In this document: piece after piece, positions 17,679 through 26,993 of the stretch
Layout: every line of letters starts with the position of its first letter
Position numbering within the stretch: position 1 is the stretch's first letter
Source of the DNA: Mycobacterium sp. 852014-50255_SCH5639931
GTDB lineage: Bacteria > Actinomycetota > Actinomycetes > Mycobacteriales > Mycobacteriaceae
Direction: 5' to 3'
DNA length: 64,000 nt
NCBI RefSeq assembly: GCF_001665605.1
Contig: NZ_LZSV01000032.1
Coordinates: 1-64,000 of the forward strand
Made by a program: the position numbers and the translations under genes
The notes under the pieces: generated by a model
Databases searched by the model: none
What the model saw: only the letters and a program-made list of their open reading frames with translations
What the model was told of the DNA's origin: nothing

Positions 17679-18820
17679 GTCCGTGTGACCTGCCTTTCGA
17701 TGTCGTCGAGCGCACGGGCAAGTTGTAGCAAGTCGTGGTCGGTCGCCGGGGGCGGTCCGAACAGCTGGTAGGAGACGAATGCCGGGTCGGCCCCGCTTCG
17801 CCCGGCCACCGCGGCCGCCACCGCCGGCGGCGGCGCCGCGATGCTCAGACCCAGCCGGGGCACCAGCCGCTGCAGCGTGGCGGTGCGCAGTGCCGCGGCG
17901 GCGCGGTCGCGCGCCCGGCGGGAACGGTACAGCCGGCCGCGGCCCTCCACGGTCTCCGAAGCGCGCACCACGACGGGGAGCTCCTCGGCGACCAGCGGAC
18001 CGGGCCGACGGCCCCGCCACAGGGCGACCAGCAGCACAACCAGGCACAGCTGCCAGACGATCCACGTCACGTTCTGCGGGATCAGGTCGCCAACCGAGCC
18101 GGGCGGCGGTGATTCGCCCTCGACGCGGTGGGGCGCGTACCAGATCAGCCGGGGCCGAGCGCCCGCCAGGTTCATCGCCAGGGCGGCGTTACCCGCCTGC
18201 AGCAGGGCGCCGTTGGTCAGGAAGTCGGTGCTGCCCACCGCCGTGATCGTCCGCCCGCCGTCGCGGAAGCGAACCAACGCACCGTCGTAGCAACGGGTCA
18301 TCGCCCGGCCGTCGGTGGCGCGGTAGGTGTCGCTGGGCCCGAATCGCACCGGACCGGCCCGAGTGGCCTCGCGCAACGTGCAATCTGGATCGGTATCGAG
18401 GGTGCCGGCCGCCGAGACGCGCAGGCCGGGCAGCATTGCCTCGCGGGTGCGCGCCGTCGGCTCCACCAGCAGCAGATCGCCGGGCGCCTTCGCCAGCCGG
18501 TCCAGCAGCGGGGTGGTCAGATATTGGCTTTGCGCCACCAGGATCAGCGCGTCGGGCCGCGCCGCCCGTTCCACGTCGGCGATGCCGTCGGCGACCACCA
18601 CGTCGACGCCGCCGCCGCGCAGGAGGGCAACCAGCGCATGGGTTCCGTCGGGACCCGTCGATGCCGGATCCATGCGGGCGCCGGGCCGCGGCGCGGTCAG
18701 GTAGGCATCGACGCCGGCGATGACGGCGAGCACGACCAGGGCGAGGATGACCCAGCGCCAGGACCGCCAGCGCTGCATCGGCGTCGGGCCGGCGGCTTCG
18801 GGACGCCCGATGGTCGCCAT
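17675..18820 (-). CDS. DUF4350 domain-containing membrane protein
   Basis: A 381-residue protein with a membrane anchor near the N-terminus (WRWVILALVVLAVIAGVDAY), an extracytoplasmic DUF4350 domain resembling a glutamine-amidotransferase-like fold (TGPDGTHALVALLRGGGVDV), a second span around QNVTWIVWQLCLVVLLVALW, and a basic C-terminal cytoplasmic region. Function unknown; always encoded with MoxR, DUF58 and DUF4129. ATG at 18820 shares one base with the preceding stop (TGATG). Equivalent to Rv3691. Confidence 0.85.
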
Positions 18821-19473
18821 CACCGCACCTGCGCCCACGAGTCGGAGGCGGTGGGCTGCGCCCGCCCCGCGAGCACGGCCGCCGAGCGGGACCGCAGGTG
18901 GTCGTCGAGGTCGGCGATCATCCGATACGCGCCCTGGGTTCCGGGTTGTTCGCCGTAGGTGACGTCGTTGAAAGCCGTTGCGGCTTGCGATAATTCGCCG
19001 GCCAGATGGGGCAGTGCGGCGCCGGCGTCGGAGGCCAGCTCGTTGGCGGTACGGCCGGGTGCCGGGTTCAGCACGCCGGTCTCCTCGAGCTGACGGGCGA
19101 CGGCCCGCAGTCGATGACGAATCGCCGCGGCCCACTCACCCTGCGCCGCATAGTTTTCGGCGGTCGCGCGATGCTGGGCCGCGGTGAGCTGCGCGGCTTC
19201 GAACAACTGGTAGTCGCCACCCCGCCTGGTGCGCATGGTGCGCCGCGCGATGTGGACGGCGAACGCCAGCGCGATCCCGAGCATGATGAAAAGCACCGTT
19301 GCCGTGAGCCATCCACCCGGCAGCGAGGCAGTCTTCTGCAACAGACGGTAGATCGTCTCGTTGAGCCATTCGGCTATTTGCTCCTCGGCCGAGCCTTTGG
19401 AGTAGATCGGTTTGTTCAGCTCGTCCTGGGCGGCCTGGTGCGCGGCATCGCGGTCGATGTCGATGGAGGGCAC
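18820..19473 (-). CDS. DUF4129 domain-containing protein
   Basis: A 217-residue protein with one transmembrane segment (WLTATVLFIMLGIALAFAVHIA, residues about 55-76) and a cytoplasmic DUF4129 domain (GEWAAAIRHRLRAVARQLEETGVL, PGRTANELA, FNDVTYGEQPG). In some bacteria DUF4129 is fused to transglutaminase-like proteins of the same MoxR gene neighbourhood. GTG start. Equivalent to Rv3690. Confidence 0.85.
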   Translation of the reverse strand: MPSIDIDRDAAHQAAQDELNKPIYSKGSAEEQIAEWLNETIYRLLQKTASLPGGWLTATVLFIMLGIALAFAVHIARRTMRTRRGGDYQLFEAAQLTAAQHRATAENYAAQGEWAAAIRHRLRAVARQLEETGVLNPAPGRTANELASDAGAALPHLAGELSQAATAFNDVTYGEQPGTQGAYRMIADLDDHLRSRSAAVLAGRAQPTASDSWAQVR

Positions 19474-19487
19474 TGTCTCACTCGTCC

Positions 19488-20568
19488 TCAGGCCGGCCGC
19501 GTCAGCCAGAGGTTATCGGTGGAGCCGGCCGCGTACGGTCCGCCGGCGGCACCGGTCTGCAGGACCAGATCGAATGCCTCGGCGCGCATCCGGCGATCGG
19601 TGTACAGCAGCGCGATGACGCCCGCGTTGAAAGGGGCTGTGATGATCTCGCCGATCGCCGCGCCCACCGACGCGACCACGGTGCTGATGAGGAAAGCCGC
19701 GGTAGACGAGGTGATCACGAAGAACTGGCTGACGATGTTGAACGGCACGGCGACCGCGCCCCCGACGACGGATGTCACCACGAGCGTCAGCAGCCGGATG
19801 CCCAGCACCCGCCAGAAGCCGCCGCGGACCAGCGCGAACGATCGGGTGATGGCGTCAAGGACGGGTAGCCGCTCCAGCACGATCAACACGGGTGCAAACA
19901 ACACCGCCGTGTACAGGAACACCAGCAACGCGATCACGGCCAGCGCGAGCGGCAGGCCCAGGACGACCGCCGCCGCGGGGTTGCCGATGGCCGCCAGCAC
20001 CGCGACGATCACCGCCGCCAGCCCCGCGACGACCGCCATCACCGCGCCTTCGAGCACCGCGAGACCGAGCAACGGCACCAGGCGCCCACGGATCTTGGCC
20101 CACGTCTCGCCGATGGTGATCGGCGACCCGAACACCGCCCGGCCGACGATGACGGTGAGCATCCCGGACAGCAGCATGCCGCCCAGCCAGGCGACCAGCA
20201 CGCCGGCGCCCATCGACGTCAACCACGCGCCGACGACCCCGGTGGTCAGCTCCTTGGCGTGATCGGTCGTCAGCCTGCCGTAGGCCGCCAACGGTCCGAA
20301 AACGGCGGCCTTGGTGACGATCTGGATGACCACCACCACGATGGCGGTCAAGCCCAAAGCCGCCTTCGGATTGGCGCGGACGTAGCCGACCGCGCCATTG
20401 AAGATGTCGCCCAGGGTCAGCGGGCGCAGCGGGATGATGCCGGGTTTGACCGCTCCCGGAACCAGATGTGGCGGACCGTATTGCCAAGCGGGCCGTAGCC
20501 CGGATAGCCAGGCGGCGGCGCGCTCAACGTGTTCCGCGGTGTTTACGGACGGGCCCGTCGTTCGTCAT
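19488..20568 (-). CDS. Multi-pass membrane protein (Rv3689-like), N-terminal reading frame disrupted
   Basis: The body is clear: IIPLRPLTLGDIFNGAVG, several long hydrophobic segments (GLTAIVVVVIQIVTKAAVFG, VLVAWLGGMLLSGMLTVIVG, ALAVIALLVFLYTAVLFAPVL) and YTDRRMRAEAFDL, the first gene of the MoxR operon. Its frame is open back to 20567 but contains no ATG, GTG or TTG before TTG at 20357, which sits at the beginning of the first membrane segment and cannot be the natural start. ATG at 20568 opens a different frame that stops after 14 codons. A third frame encodes PPPGYPGYGPLG (20518-20483), the proline/glycine N-terminus typical of this family. At least two small indels are needed to join these. 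Either the gene is degraded at its 5' end or the assembly is wrong there. Confidence 0.7.
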
Positions 20569-20639
20569 GGGCTCCATCCTGTCGGTGGTCCGGGCATTTC
20601 TCAATCATGGCCAGGCGGTCGGCGCGTAGCGTCTCTGGC

Positions 20640-21104
20640 ATGGCCGAACTCAAATCCCGGCTGCGGGCCGACCTGACCGATGCGATGAAGAGCAAGGACA
20701 AGCTGCGCACGGCGACCCTGCGCCTACTGCTCGCCGCGATCCAAACCGAGGAAGTCTCCGGCAAACAGGCCAAAGCCCTCTCCGACGACGAAGTCATCAA
20801 GGTGCTGGCGAGGGAGTCGCGCAAGCGTGCCGAGTCGGCGGAGATCTACACCCAGAACGGCCGCGGGGAGCTCGCCGCCAACGAGCACGCCGAGGCGCGG
20901 ATCATCGACGAATACCTGCCGACGCCGTTCACCGAGGCCGAGGTGGCCGACGTCGCGGACACCGCCATCGCCCAGGTCGCCGAGGAGATCGGCGAGCGGC
21001 CGAGCATGAAGCAGATGGGGCTGGTGATGAAGGCGGCCACCGCGATCGCGGCGGGCAAGGCCGACGGCGCCCGGTTGTCGGCGGCGGTCAAGGAGCGGCT
21101 GTAG
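20640..21104 (+). CDS. GatB/YqeY domain-containing protein
   Basis: A 154-residue YqeY-like protein, related to the C-terminal tRNA-binding domain of the GatB subunit of Glu-tRNA(Gln) amidotransferase. The sequence starts MAELKSRLRADLTDAMKSKD, with the family motif RTATLRLLLAAI and conserved IIDEYLPTPFTEAEV. Biological role is unsettled; a tRNA-related role is suggested by homology. ATG at 20640. Its 3' end overlaps the convergent selB by 17 nt. Equivalent to Rv3688c; the 22.7 kb after it are absent from the M. tuberculosis order. Confidence 0.9.
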   Translation: MAELKSRLRADLTDAMKSKDKLRTATLRLLLAAIQTEEVSGKQAKALSDDEVIKVLARESRKRAESAEIYTQNGRGELAANEHAEARIIDEYLPTPFTEAEVADVADTAIAQVAEEIGERPSMKQMGLVMKAATAIAAGKADGARLSAAVKERL

Positions 21105-22797
21105 CGACCACCACCCGGGTGCCGTCCGGGGCCCGCCTGGTGACGCGCCGGGCGTCGAGCTGCTCCAACAACGGCACGGCGACCCGGCGGGTGGTGTAGA
21201 GCGCGCGGCGCGCGTCGCTGACGGTGAACGGCTGGGGCAGCGTCGCGAGCACGGCCGCCGCCCGGTCCAGCGCGCCGGACCCGAGCACGACGCCGTCGGC
21301 GATCCGGGTCAACCGCCCGGCGCGCACCGCGGCGGCCAGCTCCCGGGGCCCGAGCTTGAGCTCGGCCAGTTCGTCGGCCTCCGGTGCCCGAAAGGGCTCG
21401 GCGGCCAGCCACTCCTCGATGGTGCGCACCGCCTTGTCGACGCGGGCCGGCAGGGCCGCCCCCGGCGAACGGACCAACCCGTCGACCACCTGAAGTCCGG
21501 TGCCCTCCAGCAGCGTGGGCAGTAATTCAGCGGCGGGCAGGCCGGCGCGCTGCCGCAACGTCTCGAGCGGCATTCCCGCCGCGATGTCGTGGTCCTGGGC
21601 CCAGCCCCGCACCGCGGCGGTCGCGCACTCACGCCGCGCGGCCCACCAATGCGGCTCCACCACCCAGTCGCCCACCCGTAGCCCCGAAGGCGGCAGGCCC
21701 ATCGCGCGCAGCTCGTCGGCCCGGGCGTAATCGGGCGGACGGACGCGGCCGGTTGCCAGCTCCGCGCCACGATCCCTGGCCGCGCCGCGGCGACGCAGCG
21801 CCGGCGGCCGGACGTCGAGCACCTCGATTCCCGCCGCGATCCGGTGCTCCCCGGGATCGCGCAGCAGCCCGATGTCCGAAACCCGCAGCGGCAGGGGCTT
21901 CGCCAGCCGCAGCCGGGCCGCCGCCTCACCCAGCTGCCGCACCTGCACGGGCACGGCCGCGGACCCGATGTGCAGTACCAGCTGGCGGTGCAGCGCGTCC
22001 GCCGAGCGCAGCGCGACGTCGATCTCCGCGGTGTCCAGCCACACGCCCGGCGTCCGAACGGTGTCGCCGCGGCCGATGTCCCGGCGGTCCACGCCGCGCA
22101 GGTTCAGCGCCACGCGCGCCACCGCACCGACCGACGACTCGTCGCGGCTCCGCGATTGCAGCCCGCGGACCGTGACGCGCCGGCCGGCGTGTTCCAGCTC
22201 GTCGCCCACCCGAATCGTGCCGGCCGCCAGGGTGCCGGTCACCACCGTTCCCGCGCCCCGGACGGTGAAGCTCCGGTCCACCCATAGCCGCACGTCGGCA
22301 CCCGCGTCCGGAACCGGCAGCCGGTCGGTCAGCGCCAGCAGTTCCGCGCGCACCCGCTCGAGGTCGGTGCCGATCGCGACGGCAGCCCCGGCCAGCGAGG
22401 TTGCTGCGAACCGTCCGCGCGCCTGCTCGATCGCCGGACCGGGATCGGCGAGGTCGGCCTTGCTGATCACCAGCAGCCCTTGGCGGACACCGAGGGCGTT
22501 CAGCGCCGCGAGGTGTTCGTCGGACTGCGGCATCCAGCCCTCGGTCGCGGCGACGACGAACATGACGGCGGGGACCGGGCCCACCCCGGCGAGCATGTTG
22601 GCCACGAACCGTTCGTGGCCCGGCACGTCGACGAACGCCAGCCGGCGCCCGCCGAGCTCGGTCCACGCGAAGCCGAGGTCGATGGTCAGACCCCGGCGCC
22701 GCTCCTCGGCCAGCCGGTCCGGCCACATGCCGGTGAGCCGGTGCAGCAGGGTGGACTTGCCGTGGTCGACGTGCCCGGCGGTGGCTATGACGAACAT
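21088..22797 (-). CDS. selB: Selenocysteine-specific elongation factor SelB
   Basis: Special elongation factor of 569 residues that carries Sec-tRNA(Sec) to UGA codons marked by a SECIS hairpin. The N-terminal GTPase has G1 AGHVDHGKS, G3 DVPGHERF and G4 SKADLAD. EF-Tu-like domains 2 and 3 follow (SFTVRGAGTVVTGTLAAGTI). The C-terminal half is the winged-helix array (EEWLAAEPFRAPEADELAEL and FTVSDARRALYTTRRVAVPLLEQL) that binds the SECIS RNA. ATG at 22797 overlaps the 3' end of selA by 13 nt, so translation is coupled. Confidence 0.95.
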   Translation of the reverse strand: MFVIATAGHVDHGKSTLLHRLTGMWPDRLAEERRRGLTIDLGFAWTELGGRRLAFVDVPGHERFVANMLAGVGPVPAVMFVVAATEGWMPQSDEHLAALNALGVRQGLLVISKADLADPGPAIEQARGRFAATSLAGAAVAIGTDLERVRAELLALTDRLPVPDAGADVRLWVDRSFTVRGAGTVVTGTLAAGTIRVGDELEHAGRRVTVRGLQSRSRDESSVGAVARVALNLRGVDRRDIGRGDTVRTPGVWLDTAEIDVALRSADALHRQLVLHIGSAAVPVQVRQLGEAAARLRLAKPLPLRVSDIGLLRDPGEHRIAAGIEVLDVRPPALRRRGAARDRGAELATGRVRPPDYARADELRAMGLPPSGLRVGDWVVEPHWWAARRECATAAVRGWAQDHDIAAGMPLETLRQRAGLPAAELLPTLLEGTGLQVVDGLVRSPGAALPARVDKAVRTIEEWLAAEPFRAPEADELAELKLGPRELAAAVRAGRLTRIADGVVLGSGALDRAAAVLATLPQPFTVSDARRALYTTRRVAVPLLEQLDARRVTRRAPDGTRVVVATAAP

Positions 22798-24065
22798 GCG
22801 AGCACCGCCGCCGCCAGCCGCGCGTCGTCCTCGGGAGCGACCGTGCGCAGGTCGAGCAGGCACCGGCCCGCCTCGAGCCGGCCGACGACCGGCGGGCTGG
22901 CGGCGCGCAGCGCGGCGGCGTAGGACTCGGGCAGGCTCACCGCGGCGCTGGGCAGCTGGACGTCCGGCGCCCCGCCGCCGCCGACGGCCGCGATGCAATC
23001 CACCACCTCGGCGCCCGGCAGCGCGGTGGCCAGCGACTCGGCGCGCGACCGCAGCTCCGCCACGTCGGCGATCAGCGCCTCGGCCACCGGGGTTGGCGGG
23101 CCGGTCAGGGTCGCTTCCAGGGCGGCGAGGGTGAGTTTGTCCACCCGCAGCGCGCGCGCCGCCGGGTGCCGGCGCAGCCGCTCGATCAGCTCGGCGTCGC
23201 CCAGCAGCAGGCCGGCCTGGGGGCCGCCGAGCAGCTTGTCGCCGCTCGCCGTGACCAGGTCGGCGCCGTCGCGCAGGGTCGTCGTGGCGTCGGGCTCGTC
23301 GGGCAGCAGGGGGTGCGGGGAGAGCAGGCCGGAGCCGATGTCGACCACCAGGGGCACACCGAGTTTCGCCAACTCCGCCACGCCGACCGCCGAGGTGAAC
23401 CCGGTGACGTGGAAGTTGGACGGATGGACCTTGAGGATGAAACCGGTCTGCGGCCCGATCGCCCCGGCGTAGTCGCGCAGGCTGGTGCGGTTGGTGGTGC
23501 CGACCTCGCGCAGCCGGGATCCGGTGGAGGCCAGCAGCTCGGGGATGCGGAACCCGTCCCCGATCTCGACGAGCTCGCCGCGGCTGAGCACGATCTCCTT
23601 GCCCGGGGCGAGTGTCAGGGCCGTCAGCAGCAGCGCGGCGGCGTTGTTGTTGACCACGTGCACGGCGCCTGCGGTGGGCACCGCCCGGGCCAGCGCGGCC
23701 AGCGCCCCCCGGCCCCGTCGGCCGCGGCGCCCCGTCGCCAGGTCCAGCTCCACGTCCGTGGTCCCCGCCGCGGCGACCACGGCGTCGACGGCGGCTCGCG
23801 ACAGCGGCGCCCGGCCCAGATTGGTGTGCACCACGACGCCGGTGGCGTTGATGACCGGCCGCAGGCTCGACGCGGTGGCCGGAAGTGCGGCGACGGCGTG
23901 CTCGGCGACGCGCTCGGGTTCGATCTCCCCGGCGCGCGCCCGCTGCTGCGCGTCGGCGATCACGGCCTTCACCAGATCGCGGCCCAGCACCCGTTGGGCT
24001 TCGACCAGGCGCGGATCGGCGAGCAGCGTGTCGGTGCGCGGCACCCGCCGGCGCGGGTCGGTCAT
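22785..24065 (-). CDS. selA: L-seryl-tRNA(Sec) selenium transferase SelA
   Basis: PLP enzyme of 426 residues that converts Ser-tRNA(Sec) to Sec-tRNA(Sec) with selenophosphate. Family motifs are INATGVVVHTNLGRAPLS, VNNNAAALLL, GDGFRIPELL, EVGTTNRT and the PLP-lysine motif SGDKLLGGPQAG. Length is near the usual 460. It lies 18 nt downstream of tRNA-Sec and overlaps selB, so selC-selA-selB is one compact unit. Confidence 0.96.
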   Translation of the reverse strand: MTDPRRRVPRTDTLLADPRLVEAQRVLGRDLVKAVIADAQQRARAGEIEPERVAEHAVAALPATASSLRPVINATGVVVHTNLGRAPLSRAAVDAVVAAAGTTDVELDLATGRRGRRGRGALAALARAVPTAGAVHVVNNNAAALLLTALTLAPGKEIVLSRGELVEIGDGFRIPELLASTGSRLREVGTTNRTSLRDYAGAIGPQTGFILKVHPSNFHVTGFTSAVGVAELAKLGVPLVVDIGSGLLSPHPLLPDEPDATTTLRDGADLVTASGDKLLGGPQAGLLLGDAELIERLRRHPAARALRVDKLTLAALEATLTGPPTPVAEALIADVAELRSRAESLATALPGAEVVDCIAAVGGGGAPDVQLPSAAVSLPESYAAALRAASPPVVGRLEAGRCLLDLRTVAPEDDARLAAAVLACSS

Positions 24066-24083
24066 GTCAGGCTCGAAGAAGTA

Positions 24084-24178
24084 TGGCGGAGGCGGACGGG
24101 AATCGAACCCGCCAGCGGCAGCGTCTGCCGTTCGACGGTTTTGAAGACCGCGCCGGTCACCAGACCGGACACGCCTCC
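24084..24178 (-). tRNA. selC: tRNA-Sec (anticodon UCA), selC
   Basis: On the minus strand the 95-nt gene begins GGAGGCGT and ends CCGCCTCC-G-CCA, with CCA encoded. Features specific to selenocysteine tRNA: an extended acceptor stem (seven of eight positions pair), a six-base D-stem, anticodon loop CUUCAAA with anticodon UCA, a long variable arm with a six-bp stem (CGGCAG/CTGCCG), and T-arm GCGGG-UUCGAUU-CCCGU. It reads UGA, as needed by the formate dehydrogenase gene 3.7 kb away. Confidence 0.97.
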
Positions 24179-24205
24179 TCGAACCATAGGGACAAGTATG
24201 GACGC

Positions 24206-25198
24206 GTGACCTATCGACTGACCCAGTACGCCCACGGCGGCGGGTGCGCCTGCAAGATCCCGCCCGGTGAGCTGGAGGATGTGGTCCGCGGGTTGGGGGC
24301 GAACGCGCCGCGCGACCCGGCCGGCGAGTTGCTGGTGGGCCTGGAGCATGGCGACGACGCCGCGGTGGTGCGCATCGAGGGTGGCGCGGCGCTGATCGCG
24401 ACGACGGACTTCTTCACCCCGGTGGTCGACGACGCCTACGACTGGGGCCGCATCGCGGCCACGAACGCGCTGTCCGACGTCTACGCGATGGGCGGGCGTC
24501 CGGTGGTGGCCGTGAACCTGCTGGGCTGGCCGCGCGACGTGCTGCCGTTCGAGCTGGCGGCCGAGACGCTGCGCGGCGGGCTCGACGTTTGCGGCCTGGC
24601 CGGCTGCCACCTCGCCGGCGGCCACAGCGTCGACGACCCGGAGCCCAAATACGGGCTGGCCGTCACCGGGATCGCGGACCCGAACCGGTTGCTGCGCAAC
24701 GACTCCGGCAAGCCCGGCACGCCGCTGTCGCTGACCAAGCCGCTCGGGGTCGGCGTGCTGAACAGCAGGCACAAGGCCACCGGCGAGCGCTTCGAGCAGG
24801 CGATCGAGGCGATGACCACGTTGAACGCCGACGCGGCCGCGGCGGCGCTGGCCGCCGGTATCGAATGCGCCACGGACGTAACGGGTTTCGGACTGCTCGG
24901 GCACCTGCACAAGCTGGCGCGGGCCAGCGGCGTGACGGCGATGATCGCCGCCGCGGCGGTGCCCTACCTCGACGGCGCGCGGGAGGCGCTGGCGGCCGGC
25001 TACGTCAGCGGGGGCACGCGGCGCAACCTCGACTGGGTGGCCCCGCACGTCGACTTTTCCGCGGTCAGCGCGGAGGAGGCGCTTTTGCTCGCCGACGCGC
25101 AGACCTCGGGCGGGCTGCTGATCGCCGGCGAGATCCCGGGCGCGCCCGTGATCGGGGAGCTGGTGCCGCGCGGCGAGCACACCATCGTGGTGCGCTGA
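24206..25198 (+). CDS. selD: Selenide, water dikinase SelD
   Basis: Makes selenophosphate, the selenium donor for SelA, from selenide and ATP. The 330-residue protein has the active-site loop YAHGGGCACKIPPGEL: the catalytic position is Cys, not Sec, and the essential Lys is three residues on. ATP-binding AIRS-type motifs follow (DDAAVV, ATTDFFTPVVDD, AATNALSDVYAMGG, LAGGHSVDDPEPKYGLAVTG). GTG at 24206 is the only sensible start. It is divergent from tRNA-Sec with 27 nt between. Confidence 0.96.
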   Translation: MTYRLTQYAHGGGCACKIPPGELEDVVRGLGANAPRDPAGELLVGLEHGDDAAVVRIEGGAALIATTDFFTPVVDDAYDWGRIAATNALSDVYAMGGRPVVAVNLLGWPRDVLPFELAAETLRGGLDVCGLAGCHLAGGHSVDDPEPKYGLAVTGIADPNRLLRNDSGKPGTPLSLTKPLGVGVLNSRHKATGERFEQAIEAMTTLNADAAAAALAAGIECATDVTGFGLLGHLHKLARASGVTAMIAAAAVPYLDGAREALAAGYVSGGTRRNLDWVAPHVDFSAVSAEEALLLADAQTSGGLLIAGEIPGAPVIGELVPRGEHTIVVR

Positions 25199-25310
25199 GC
25201 GGGCGGGGTTTTGCCGCTACTCGACCATCGAGAACATCGACGCTCCCGTTCTTTTGCGGGTAGCGAAGCTTGACCAAATGCATCTCGCCTTCACCCCGTT
25301 ACCGCGCGCA
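25199..25310. other. Short intergenic stretch after selD with a hairpin at 25241-25265
   Basis: CGCTCCCG (25241-25248) can pair with CGGG-T-AGCG (25257-25265) around an 8-nt loop, giving an eight-pair stem with one bulge between convergent selD and the RelA/SpoT-domain gene. It may be a terminator. G+C falls sharply from here to about 27.8 kb. Nothing else is recognised. Confidence 0.4.
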
Positions 25311-25991
25311 TCACTTTTCTTTGGCGGCAGCGAAAATTGCATCGACAAGGCGTGTGGCGCTCGAAGTAACGCGGGCAAGGACTTTCAGCTCCTCTTGGCA
25401 TGCACGAACGCTAGTCGGCACCGGATAGTTCAACGTGTGGTCAACTTCTCCCCAGACCTCTTCCATGAGCGTGCGTACCTGCACTTCACAAGTGACCGTG
25501 GTCCGTGACGCTGATCCAACAACGTAGTGAACACTCGTGTACATCGTCGGGCTTTTCTGGGCCTCGATTCCACAGGTTTCAAAGAACTCGCGAGATTCGT
25601 CATCCCAAGTTCGTGCGAAAGGACCCTCGAGAAGATCATATTTTTGCTCTTCAAAAATTGTTTTTAGCACAGGGTCGATTGCTGCTATTTGCCGAGTATG
25701 AAGATGCAAGATTCTAACGCCGGCCAGATCATTGATCTTGACGAGCAGGTTTTCCGGATCTACGTCAAAGTTCGGACCATCTTTGTCCATTTTCCGGCGA
25801 AGTTTGTCGCGAAGATGCTCTCGATCTTTCGGCCGTGACTTAAATGAATGGACCAGCGGCGCTAACTCACTAGAGTTTTCGAGCGCTGCAAGCAGTTGAG
25901 TGCGAAAAAGTTCGATGGTTCCAAACTTACTGTCGTATTCTGCGAGGATCCGCTCGATCCGCGCCTCCTTCGCTTTGTTAGTGATCGCCAC
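25311..25991 (-). CDS. RelA/SpoT synthetase-domain protein (small alarmone-synthetase-like)
   Basis: A 226-residue protein with a single RelA/SpoT nucleotidyltransferase domain and no HD hydrolase, TGS or ACT domains. Recognisable segments are VHSFKSRPKDREHLRDKLRR (ATP-binding basic helix), VKINDLAGVRIL (Asp that binds Mg), TSVHYVVG and CEVQVRTLMEEVWGEVDH (catalytic Glu). The key acidic residues are present, so it may be active, making (p)ppGpp-like alarmones or, as toxSAS toxins do, pyrophosphorylating tRNA. GTG start; GGGGAG lies upstream in the end of the ParA gene, 3 nt away. Last gene of a three-gene low-G+C cassette. Substrate is not predictable from sequence. Confidence 0.8.
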   Translation of the reverse strand: MAITNKAKEARIERILAEYDSKFGTIELFRTQLLAALENSSELAPLVHSFKSRPKDREHLRDKLRRKMDKDGPNFDVDPENLLVKINDLAGVRILHLHTRQIAAIDPVLKTIFEEQKYDLLEGPFARTWDDESREFFETCGIEAQKSPTMYTSVHYVVGSASRTTVTCEVQVRTLMEEVWGEVDHTLNYPVPTSVRACQEELKVLARVTSSATRLVDAIFAAAKEK

Positions 25992-25994
25992 GGG

Positions 25995-26993
25995 TCAGAC
26001 TCCCCGAACGGCGCTATCTACGGCTTTTGCCAGACGAGTAAAGGCCCGTCTCGCGTCGTCTCGCTGAGCAGACGAGCCCGCTTTAACGGAGTCCAATGGC
26101 TCCCCTGAGAGCTGTGATGCAGGGACCAGGGCACCGAAATCCTTAATTTCTGCAAGAACGTGTGTTCGACGACGCGAGCTCACAAGTTCAGGATCAATAT
26201 CACGAAGGAGCGCAACAACTTCGCTATTAATATCGCGGCTAATTTGCGCTAAATATTTCGTTTGTTGAGCTGTTGGAATTCCGCCATATGTTCGAAACCC
26301 CTCTGGAATGTAGCCCAGGAAGGAAGGACGGCCCGGGAGGAGTGACAATCCTTCTGGAGCAAGGCTGGTAATGGTCTCCCACTCGGTGATCCACTGTGAC
26401 AAAGTTCGACCCAAAGTCTTTAGGGCTCGAAGTGAGAAAAGGTCTGCAGCCACCGGGACGATGAAATAGTCGCAATCGAGAATTATCACACGGTTCAGTG
26501 GTCCAATATTTGGGCCGGCATCATACAAGACGTAATCAATATCATGTTCGAGGCAAGCTGCCGTAACCATGTCACTGATGGCAGTTGTTCCTCGGAATCC
26601 TCTTGGTTTGCGCTGTAGGGTTTGATTCCAGAAATCGTTCAAATCTGATTCGAATTCAGACAGTCTAATGTCCCCCGGAATCAGCCAGAGGCCGTCGATG
26701 GCCAGCTCAATGCAACCAACATACGAGACGGGCCCCGTGGCGTCTGAAATGGGTTTTACTGCGGACCAGACAGTAACACCCTCTGCAGTGTCCGATTTAT
26801 CCAACAGATCGTCGACAACGTCCGACTCAACTAGGTAAGAAGTTAGGTTGCACTGGGGATCGGTGTCGACTAAAAGCACTCTCCGACCAAGCCTCCCCAA
26901 CGCTGCGCCGAGATTCATCGTCAACGTCGTCTTGCCGACCCCTCCTTTGTGGTTGAAGATCGAGAGCCGGGCCGCTTTAGGGCGATCAGTCAC
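25995..26993 (-). CDS. ParA/MinD-type ATPase
   Basis: A 332-residue ATPase with the deviant Walker A motif FNHKGGVGKTTLTMNLG, switch DTDPQCNLTSYL and the Walker B-like VLYDAGPNIGPLNR. The C-terminal part (SFLGYIPEGFRTYGG, SSRRRTHVLAEIKDFGALV) matches phage- and plasmid-type ParA proteins. No ParB or centromere-like repeat is present, so a partition role is unlikely; such orphans occur in mobile and defence loci. GTG at 26993 is preferred (AAGG about 9 nt upstream, overlaps the previous stop); GTG at 27014 is possible. Confidence 0.85.
   Translation of the reverse strand: MTDRPKAARLSIFNHKGGVGKTTLTMNLGAALGRLGRRVLLVDTDPQCNLTSYLVESDVVDDLLDKSDTAEGVTVWSAVKPISDATGPVSYVGCIELAIDGLWLIPGDIRLSEFESDLNDFWNQTLQRKPRGFRGTTAISDMVTAACLEHDIDYVLYDAGPNIGPLNRVIILDCDYFIVPVAADLFSLRALKTLGRTLSQWITEWETITSLAPEGLSLLPGRPSFLGYIPEGFRTYGGIPTAQQTKYLAQISRDINSEVVALLRDIDPELVSSRRRTHVLAEIKDFGALVPASQLSGEPLDSVKAGSSAQRDDARRAFTRLAKAVDSAVRGV

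Noticed and set aside
19488..20357. TTG at 20357 as the start of the Rv3689-like membrane protein
   Set aside because: It falls at the start of the first hydrophobic segment, after a conserved GIIPLRPLTLGDIFNGA region in the same frame. Family members have a longer N-terminus, so this is only the first start codon left after frame disruption.
25995..26993. Plasmid or chromosome partition system around the ParA gene
   Set aside because: No ParB gene and no clustered centromere-like repeats nearby; the ATPase is encoded with unrelated partners.
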